From JACQNR01 sp964533045 (GTDB lineage: Bacteria; Acidobacteriota; Terriglobia; UBA7540): a stretch of DNA of 14,320 nucleotides. Shown piece after piece: positions 7,806-14,320 of this stretch. The position numbers were made by a program, and so were the translations under genes. The stretch lies in NCBI GenBank assembly GCA_964533045.1, contig CAZHKT010000094.1, forward strand, positions 1 through 14,320. Reading direction: 5' to 3'. How positions within the stretch are numbered: the first letter of the stretch is position 1; every line of letters begins with the position of its first letter. The notes beneath the pieces are model-generated. The model saw nothing but the letters and a program-made list of their open reading frames with translations, was not told where the DNA came from and searched no databases.

Positions 7806-8186
7806 ATGAATAACGGTCCCAAGCCAAGGCCGGACAGCGGACTGGAACTCTACGCCTGGCTCTTCATGCGCGTTTCTGGTGTGGCGTTGCTCTTTCTGGC
7901 GCTCGGTCATCTGGCCATCATGCACCTGATCAACAACATTGAAGTCGTGAATTACGACTTCGTGGCGCGACGCTTCATGACGCCCTTCTGGCGGACCTAC
8001 GATCTGGTCATGCTGTGGCTGGCCATGATTCACGGCACGAATGGGATCCGGACGCTGGTGGACGATTACGTTTCATCCCAGGGCTGGCGGCTGGCGTCGC
8101 TCGCCTCGCTCTACGTTGTGAGCTTCGTGATTCTGGCGCTGGGCTCGCTCGTGATCTTCACGTTTCAGCCAGTGGCCACGCCCTGA
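7806..8186 (+). CDS. sdhD: succinate dehydrogenase membrane anchor SdhD
   Basis: A 126-aa membrane protein, partner of SdhC in holding heme b and the quinone site. Three hydrophobic helices are visible at about residues 18-42, 64-84 and 96-120. Histidines H35 and H40 (GHLAIMH) and H76 (MIHGTNGIR) are candidate heme ligands. The last matches the conserved H-G-x-x-G-[IL]-R motif of SdhD-type anchors. The ATG at 7806 has only a modest purine stretch upstream. It is separated from sdhC by 122 nt of repeats and from sdhA by 86 nt. Confidence 0.88.
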   Translation: MNNGPKPRPDSGLELYAWLFMRVSGVALLFLALGHLAIMHLINNIEVVNYDFVARRFMTPFWRTYDLVMLWLAMIHGTNGIRTLVDDYVSSQGWRLASLASLYVVSFVILALGSLVIFTFQPVATP

Positions 8187-8205
8187 CGGGCGTCCAAAAT
8201 GGGAA

Positions 8206-8264
8206 GTCGAAAACGAAGATCGCGTCCCGCGACGTGTGAATCGATTTTCGACATTCGATCTTCG
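8206..8264 (+). repeat. crossing inverted repeats between sdhD and sdhA
   Basis: gtcgaaaa (8206-8213) is complementary to ttttcgac (8245-8252). The directly adjacent cgaagatcg (8214-8222) is complementary to cgatcttcg (8256-8264). The two pairings cross, so they would form a pseudoknot or two alternative hairpins in the mRNA. The element ends 8 nt before the sdhA start codon, over its ribosome binding region. It may also be a worn intergenic repeat. Confidence 0.45.
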
Positions 8265-8272
8265 GGTCTGGC

Positions 8273-9997
<1,725 letters not shown>

Positions 9998-10009
9998 TGC
10001 ACGAAGAAC

Positions 10010-10065
10010 GAACATCGAAACCCGGCGTCAGTCTGTCGCTTGTCGAGTTTCTTGTTTCAATGTTC
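10010..10065 (+). repeat. imperfect inverted repeat between sdhA and sdhB
   Basis: gaacatcgaaac (10010-10021) and gtttcaatgttc (10054-10065) are complementary at 11 of 12 positions with a 32-nt loop. The hairpin lies in the 111-nt gap before sdhB. It could be an mRNA processing site or a worn repeat. No T-tract follows, so it is not an intrinsic terminator. Confidence 0.35.
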
Positions 10066-10108
10066 CAAGAATCGATGGACCGATGATGCAATCTCCCAAG
10101 GCAGATCG

Positions 10109-10807
10109 ATGAAAGTCACTCTCAAAATCAAGCGTTTCAATCCGGAGAAGGACCAGGAACCCTACTGGGGCGAGTATCAGGTGGAGGCTGAGCCCACCGA
10201 CCGCCTGCTCGACGTGCTCAACTACGTCAAGTGGCACCTGGACGGCACGCTGACCTATCGCCGGTCCTGCGCGCACGGCATCTGCGGCTCCGACGCCATG
10301 CTCATCAATGGGGCGAACGCGCTGGCCTGCAAGGCGATGCTGAAGAACCTGGGCCGCAAGATCACCGTCGAGCCCATGCGCGGGTTCCGGGTCATCAAGG
10401 ACCTGCTCGTGGATATGGACGCCTTCTTCGAGAAATACAAAAAGGTACAGCCTTACCTGATCACGAAGACGCCGGACCCGGAAAGAGAACGGCTGCAATC
10501 CATCGAAAACCGTGAGAGCTTCGACGACACCACCAAGTGCATCTTGTGCGGCGCGTGCACGACTTCTTGCCCGTCGTTCTGGGCAAACAAGGACTACCTC
10601 GGCCCCGCCGCCATCGTCAACGCTCACCGCTTCATCTTCGACAGCCGCGACGAAGGCGGCGACGAGCGGCTCGCCATCCTGGGGGGTCACGACGGCGTCT
10701 GGCGCTGCCGGACGATCTTCAATTGCGTCGAGGCCTGCCCCCGCGACATCAACATCACCCGCGCCATCGGCGAAGTCAAGAAGGCGCTGCTCTTCCGCCG
10801 GCTCTAA
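10109..10807 (+). CDS. sdhB: succinate dehydrogenase iron-sulfur subunit
   Basis: A 232-aa electron-transfer subunit of succinate dehydrogenase. The [2Fe-2S] site reads CAHGICGSDA...LAC, with ligands C54, C59, D62 and C74. Asp at the third position is normal for SdhB, as in E. coli. The [4Fe-4S] ligands are C144, C147, C150 and C210, and the [3Fe-4S] ligands are C154, C200 and C206. CRTIFNCVEACPRDINITRAIG matches SdhB-type enzymes (split by position 200-210 and 211-221). The ATG at 10109 is preferred over one at 10040 because the family begins with this beta strand (MKVTLKIKRF) and AAGG (10098-10101) is well placed. The longer form would add 23 residues that cover an inverted repeat. Confidence 0.95.
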   Translation: MKVTLKIKRFNPEKDQEPYWGEYQVEAEPTDRLLDVLNYVKWHLDGTLTYRRSCAHGICGSDAMLINGANALACKAMLKNLGRKITVEPMRGFRVIKDLLVDMDAFFEKYKKVQPYLITKTPDPERERLQSIENRESFDDTTKCILCGACTTSCPSFWANKDYLGPAAIVNAHRFIFDSRDEGGDERLAILGGHDGVWRCRTIFNCVEACPRDINITRAIGEVKKALLFRRL

Positions 10808-10839
10808 CACACATCCGGATCGCCAGGCGGGGGGAATGG

Positions 10840-11253
10840 CTACCGGCCTCGTGATGCCGCCATGGGGCCGCGATCGTCGCCCACGTATTTCCGGACCTCG
10901 AACATGGGGTGCGGCTGAAAGTGGGGCTCGGTGACCCTGGCTGCCAGCGCGGCAGGCAAATCCTTCGCCGCCTCGGGAACGGCGCGCACAATCTCACCGC
11001 GGCAGGAGACGACCGCGCCGGCTTCCGCGCCGACATCCACCGGTTCGCGGAAGCGGATCTCCACCGGCGTCCCGATCTTTATCGGCCGCTCCGCCTGAAA
11101 CAAAACGCACGTGAGGCTGACGTCCCGGGCCGCACCGCTGTGCCACCCCTTCTCCCCCGCCTGGCGGTACGTCAGGGGCGCATGAATCGGCAGTCGCGGC
11201 TCGCGACGATGCCGCATCCGACTTTTCCAGAAGCTTTTGATGGAGGTTTGCAT
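10840..11253 (-). CDS. PilZ-domain protein
   Basis: A 137-aa soluble protein that appears to be a single PilZ domain, a fold that binds cyclic di-GMP in many bacteria. The RxxxR motif is R16-R20 (RREPR), preceding a first beta strand. The second motif is D44-V-S46-L-T-C49, where the usual glycine of [D/N]xSxxG is cysteine, so c-di-GMP binding is uncertain. The rest alternates strand-like segments (PVEIRFREPV, GAVVSCRGEIVRAV), as expected for a PilZ barrel. The start is well supported by GGAGG (11264-11260) 6 nt upstream of the ATG. It is convergent with sdhB, 32 nt apart. No partner domain shows what it would control. Confidence 0.7.
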   Translation of the reverse strand: MQTSIKSFWKSRMRHRREPRLPIHAPLTYRQAGEKGWHSGAARDVSLTCVLFQAERPIKIGTPVEIRFREPVDVGAEAGAVVSCRGEIVRAVPEAAKDLPAALAARVTEPHFQPHPMFEVRKYVGDDRGPMAASRGR

Positions 11254-11419
11254 CGGTCACCTCCGGAAGGAACGGATCGAAGTGGCACAACCCCTCCTCG
11301 GCACGGCGCCCTTCGACATGCCTGTGCCAGATGGAAGAGTTGTGCTTCCATTTTACCACCTGCAGCGAAAGGCAAGGTCAGGGGAAGGTGGGCTGGCGGC
11401 GGGCCCGTCCTTCCGGGGG

Positions 11420-11929
11420 CTACTCCTGACCCATCATCCGCTCGGCCCGGTCAAGGATGGGTACCCACGCGGCGGGGTTTTGGGGGTCCTGGTGCTCGAT
11501 GGCGAAGAACTCGTCGTAGGGGAAGCAGAGGTCGCGGACCTGGGCAGCGCTGAGGCCGCCGGCCGCGGGGCGGAGGTAGACCATCATGCTCCAGAGGGGC
11601 GCCCCAGGGCTCCGCTTGAGCAGCATCATGTCGAAGGCCCGGGCTTTGATCGGCCCGAGTTCATCCACGGCCCACATCAGATCCAGCACGAGGCGGCTTC
11701 CCCTGGCAGAGGTGAGGAGGATGTCTGCGGTGCAGCTCAGCGCTCGCCCGGAAGGCGTCGGCATCTCCAGGGAGGCACCCGCCGCGCACGAGCCCCCGCC
11801 CAGGGACTTCTTGATCGCAAACTGTGCCGCCTTCCCTTCTCCGCGAAGGGTTCCCGGTTCGCCCATGCGCGCGTAAAGCGCCGAGATCAGAAATTCCAGC
11901 AGCGATTCTTCGTAGCCGTTAATAGCCAT
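11420..11929 (-). CDS. hypothetical protein, 169 aa
   Basis: I do not recognise this protein. It begins with an amphipathic helix (MAINGYEESLLEFLISALYA). A glycine/serine-containing middle follows (GGGSCAAGASLEMPTPSG, 44-61), then strand-like segments around LVLDLMWAVDELG (80-92) and LWSMMVYLRP (112-121), and an acidic C-terminus with DEFFAIEHQDPQNPAAW. No signal peptide or membrane segment is visible. Coding is supported by GGAG 7 nt before the ATG and by a sensible amino-acid composition free of the Arg/Pro/Ser runs typical of shadow frames here. It lies 166 nt upstream of the PilZ gene on the same strand, so the two may or may not share a transcript. Confidence 0.6.
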   Translation of the reverse strand: MAINGYEESLLEFLISALYARMGEPGTLRGEGKAAQFAIKKSLGGGSCAAGASLEMPTPSGRALSCTADILLTSARGSRLVLDLMWAVDELGPIKARAFDMMLLKRSPGAPLWSMMVYLRPAAGGLSAAQVRDLCFPYDEFFAIEHQDPQNPAAWVPILDRAERMMGQE

Positions 11930-11945
11930 TGCTGATCTCCGTGGC

Positions 11946-12002
11946 GGCGGGCTTTAGCTCGCCACTTGCGGCTTACCACGCGATGGCGGCCTGAAGGCCG
12001 CC
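11946..12002. repeat. two intergenic palindromes upstream of the 169-aa gene
   Basis: ggcgggct-tt-agctcgcc (11946-11963, one mismatch), flanked by GTG and CAC so that the outer stem extends, is followed by ggcggcct-ga-aggccgcc (11985-12002, perfect) with a GCTAC tail at 12003-12007. They are the same family as those at 421-484, 4775-4812 and 7680-7791. A further short hairpin, cgggcg-gga-cgcccg (12037-12051), lies beyond the stop of the TSUP gene. Confidence 0.7.
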
Positions 12003-12066
12003 GCTACATCTTGCGGGCGACAGCGAAACAACTCTGCGGGCGGGACGCCCGTGCTCCCAGGGAATT

Positions 12067-12807
12067 CTAGCGCAGCGCGAGGACGAACGTGCGAATACTC
12101 AGCCCGATCACCAGCGCACCCACCAGAAGCATCAGGGCACGGGCGGGCAGCCGCTTGCAGACCAGCGCGGCGAGCGGCGCGGCCACCACGCCGCCCAGCG
12201 TCAGGCCGGCGATCACCTTCCAGTGGACGATGCCCATCATGATAAAGAAAGTCGCGGACTGGGCCACGGTGACGAAGAACTCGGCGAGGTTGACCGAACC
12301 GATGACCAGGCGCGGTGTTTCACCGCGGGCCATCAAGCTCGAGGTCACGATCGGTCCCCAACCTCCGCCGCCGATGGCGTCGAAGAATCCGCCGGCGAGC
12401 CCGAGCATCGTGAAGTGATGGCGCTCGCCGGGCGGCCGCGGGCGCTGCAACGCCTTGCGAAGGATCATCGCGCCCATCACAATCAGGTAGACCGATACGC
12501 AGGGCTTGATCCGGTCGCCCGGAAGTGAGCTCAGGACATAGGCGCCGAGCACGCCGCCCGCGATGCCCGGCAGCACCAGCCGCCGCATGAGCGCGCGGTC
12601 CACGTTGCCGAAGCGCAGGTGGGACAGGCCGGAAGCCGCGCTGGCGAAGATTTCGGCGGTGTGAACGCTGGCACTGGCAACCGCCGGAGAGGCTCCGACC
12701 GCCAGCAGAAAGCTGGTCGAACTGACGCCGTAGGCCATGCCCAGCGCCCCGTCAATCATTTGCGCGGCAAAACCAACCAGCGCGTAGAGCAGGAAGGGTT
12801 CGTTCAT
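12067..12807 (-). CDS. TSUP family (TauE/SafE) membrane permease
   Basis: A 246-aa polytopic inner-membrane protein of the TSUP family, whose members export or import sulfite, sulfonates, sulfoacetate or other organic anions. Two internal repeats mark the family. The first is GFAAQMIDGALGMAYGVSS with SVHTAEIFASAASGLSH (residues 12-30 and 48-63). The second is GLAGGFFDAIGGGGWGPIV with SVNLAEFFVTVAQSATF (136-154 and 171-187). About eight hydrophobic segments can be counted. The substrate cannot be told from sequence. No Shine-Dalgarno sequence is seen before the ATG. It lies 36 nt after the dienelactone hydrolase gene on the same strand, so co-transcription is likely. Confidence 0.87.
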   Translation of the reverse strand: MNEPFLLYALVGFAAQMIDGALGMAYGVSSTSFLLAVGASPAVASASVHTAEIFASAASGLSHLRFGNVDRALMRRLVLPGIAGGVLGAYVLSSLPGDRIKPCVSVYLIVMGAMILRKALQRPRPPGERHHFTMLGLAGGFFDAIGGGGWGPIVTSSLMARGETPRLVIGSVNLAEFFVTVAQSATFFIMMGIVHWKVIAGLTLGGVVAAPLAALVCKRLPARALMLLVGALVIGLSIRTFVLALR

Positions 12808-12843
12808 GAGCGGAGGGCGCGCCTCGTCGCTGAGCTCGGCCGG

Positions 12844-13593
12844 CTAGGGCTTCAAATGCGTGTTCAAGAATGCCAGCGTCCGCCGCCAGGCATCCTCGGC
12901 GGCATTCTGGCGATAGCCGAGCTTGTTGGTCGCGTTCTGGAAGGCGTGGCCCGCGCCCGGATAGACCTTCACGTCCACGGATTTGCCCGCAGCCTCCATC
13001 GCCTGCTTGAACGCGTACACGGCCTCCGGCTTGATGCCACGATCGTCCTCGCCGAAATTGCCGAGCACGGGCGCCTGAATCTTCTGAATGTCCTCGGCGC
13101 TGGTCGGCAGCGCGCCGTAATAGACCACCGCCGCGGCAAGTTTCGGCTCCTGAATGGCCAGCTGAAGCGAGAAACCCCCGCCCATGCACCAGCCGATGGC
13201 GCCGATCTTGTGCTGGTTCACGTCGCTGCGGCTGGCTAGATAGGCGAAGGCAGCCTTCAAGTCGCGCACCGCGCGGTCCTGCGGAAGGCCGCGCATCAGC
13301 TCGTGCGCCATCGAAGGATCACCCGTCACGCTGCCATGGTAGAGATCGACCGCAAGCGCCACAAATCCTTCCTTCGCGAACTTGCGCGCTTCGCCCTTGA
13401 TCTGCTCATTCAGGCCCCACCATTCGTGGATCAGAATGAGCGCCGGTTGCGGCCCGGCGGTTTCCGGCCGGACCAGGTAGGCACGGTATGAATCCTCCCC
13501 GCTGGGGATCGTGACAGTTTCCTCGCGCGGCGCTTCGGCGCCACCGCTGAGCGCAAGCCCGAGAACGGCAATCAACCAGGAAATCTTTCGCAT
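12844..13593 (-). CDS. secreted dienelactone hydrolase family protein
   Basis: A 249-aa alpha/beta hydrolase of the dienelactone hydrolase family. The catalytic triad can be read: C136 in GWCMGGG, D183 in GEDD and H216 in GAGHAF. E57 in HEWWGLN is the glutamate typical of the family. Residues 1 to about 21 form a signal peptide (positive MRK, hydrophobic WLIAVLGLALSG, cleavage after AEA), so it acts in the periplasm or outside, unlike the cytosolic catabolic enzyme. The true substrate is unknown; many members are general ester hydrolases. GGGAGG lies about 5 nt before the ATG and TATAAT (13625-13620) about 26 nt upstream of it. It is followed by the TSUP gene. Confidence 0.9.
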   Translation of the reverse strand: MRKISWLIAVLGLALSGGAEAPREETVTIPSGEDSYRAYLVRPETAGPQPALILIHEWWGLNEQIKGEARKFAKEGFVALAVDLYHGSVTGDPSMAHELMRGLPQDRAVRDLKAAFAYLASRSDVNQHKIGAIGWCMGGGFSLQLAIQEPKLAAAVVYYGALPTSAEDIQKIQAPVLGNFGEDDRGIKPEAVYAFKQAMEAAGKSVDVKVYPGAGHAFQNATNKLGYRQNAAEDAWRRTLAFLNTHLKP

Positions 13594-13619
13594 CCGGACC
13601 TCCCAAGAGCTGGCGGGCT

Positions 13620-13667
13620 ATTATACGACGGTCCGGTCCGCACAAATTCCCGGCTGTCATGTATAAT
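13620..13667. promoter_or_regulatory. divergent promoter pair between the hydrolase and FG-GAP genes
   Basis: A perfect TATAAT on the minus strand (13625-13620) points to the hydrolase gene. A perfect TATAAT on the plus strand (13662-13667) points to the FG-GAP gene at 13747. The -35 regions are weak on both sides (plus strand cgcaca at 13639-13644 with 17-bp spacing; no clear one on the minus strand), and the two promoters overlap over about 48 bp, so they may compete or share a regulator. Confidence 0.45.
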
Positions 13668-13746
13668 AAATGTTTGCACGGCAGGCGGGTTCCACCCCTC
13701 CCACGTGGCTGACAGTACGATAATGGCTCGCATCTAAGACTGAAGA

Positions 13747-14320
13747 ATGAAATTTTCCCGACGACAGTTGCTGGGCAGCACGGGCATCGTGCTCGGATCC
13801 TCCCTGCTGGACGCGCTGACCACGCCGCTCGCGCGGTGGGCGAGGCCGCTTACGCTGAAGGCGGCCCAGGCTCCAGTCGTGGGAGAGCCGATTCCGGTCA
13901 AGTTCGTGGACATCGCCGAACAGGCCGGCCTGAATGTCCCCAATGTCTGGGGCGGGGTCCAGGCCAAGAAATACATCGTCGAGGCCAAGGGCAGCGGCCT
14001 GGCCTTTTTCGACTATGACCAGGACGGCTGGCTCGACATCTACCTGACCAACGGCCTTCGCTTCGAGGGCCAGGAACCCTACCCGGACGGCAAGATCCCC
14101 ACCTGCCACCTTTTCAAGAACAATCGTGATGGAACGTTTACCGATGTGACGGAGCAATCGGGCCTCACCCGCAGCGGCTGGCAGACGGGCGTCTGCGTGG
14201 GCGACTACGACAATGACGGCTGGGACGACCTCTTCTGCTCCTACTGGGGCCACAACGTCCTGTGGAAGAACAACGGCAACGGCACCTTCACCGACGTCAC
14301 CAAACAGGCGGGGCTTTACG
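13747..14320 (+). CDS. Tat-exported FG-GAP/VCBS repeat protein (3' end beyond window)
   Basis: The first 191 codons of a longer gene. The N-terminus has a twin-arginine signal (SRRQLLG, residues 4-10) followed by a hydrophobic stretch to about residue 24, so the protein is probably exported folded. Two calcium-binding FG-GAP/VCBS-type loops are visible, DYDQDGWLD (89-97) and DYDNDGWDD (153-161). Each is followed about 30 residues later by an NN-x-DGTFTDVT or NGNGTFTDVT strand, a repeat period near 60 residues. Proteins of this kind (often with a C-terminal ASPIC/UnbV or CRTAC domain) form beta-propellers and are numerous in Acidobacteriota, Planctomycetes and Verrucomicrobia. The role is unknown; binding of carbohydrate or adhesion is usually guessed. 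The ribosome binding site is weak. Confidence 0.85.
   Translation, partial: MKFSRRQLLGSTGIVLGSSLLDALTTPLARWARPLTLKAAQAPVVGEPIPVKFVDIAEQAGLNVPNVWGGVQAKKYIVEAKGSGLAFFDYDQDGWLDIYLTNGLRFEGQEPYPDGKIPTCHLFKNNRDGTFTDVTEQSGLTRSGWQTGVCVGDYDNDGWDDLFCSYWGHNVLWKNNGNGTFTDVTKQAGLY

Noticed and set aside
10285..10296. Asp instead of Cys in the [2Fe-2S] motif of sdhB as a defective cluster
   Set aside because: Asp at this position is normal in SdhB proteins, including E. coli, and supports a working cluster.

Overview
The window is about 14.3 kb of GC-rich bacterial DNA with one 10-N assembly gap, so it probably comes from a draft or metagenome-derived genome. Acidobacteriota, or a related soil lineage, is my best guess. 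The signs are a Tat-exported FG-GAP/VCBS protein of the kind abundant in those groups, an attenuator-type SAM-I riboswitch in GC-rich DNA, and many short GGCGGGCT-GA-AGCCCGCC palindromes ending in GCTAC between genes. The taxon is an inference; there is no rRNA or marker gene to settle it.

Left part (1-2812, + strand): a strong sigma70-like promoter (TTGACA, 17 bp, TAAAAT) leads into a SAM-I (S-box) riboswitch and an intrinsic terminator. These are followed by a threonine synthase family gene (thrC) and homoserine kinase (thrB). SAM control of this pair is odd, because a SAM OFF-switch belongs on methionine genes. This is the most interesting logic puzzle in the window: the thrC-like enzyme may feed O-phosphohomoserine into homocysteine or methionine synthesis.

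2849-3320 (- strand): a small toxin-antitoxin module. The antitoxin gene is intact, but the RelE/ParE-like toxin is broken by a probable frameshift and an in-frame stop.

Centre (3530-10807): two complete complex II gene sets arranged back to back around a 314-bp divergent promoter region. The left set (- strand, order A-C-D-B) has A and B subunits resembling fumarate reductase FrdA and FrdB. Its flavoprotein gene is crossed by the N gap, which looks like an artificial negative-length gap. The right set (+ strand, order C-D-A-B) is a conventional succinate dehydrogenase. Both sets have SdhC/SdhD-like, histidine-containing membrane anchors. In both, the C-D junction is filled with the same palindromic repeat family, and the repeat itself supplies the stop codon of the C gene.

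Right part (10840-14320): a small PilZ-domain protein, an unrecognised 169-aa protein, a TSUP (TauE/SafE) membrane exporter and a secreted dienelactone hydrolase family protein, all on the - strand. Divergent from the hydrolase, and running off the right edge, is a Tat-signal FG-GAP/VCBS-repeat protein.

The genes are mainly housekeeping (amino-acid branch point, TCA cycle or fumarate respiration) with a few accessory genes. I see no phage, IS element, CRISPR array, tRNA or rRNA.
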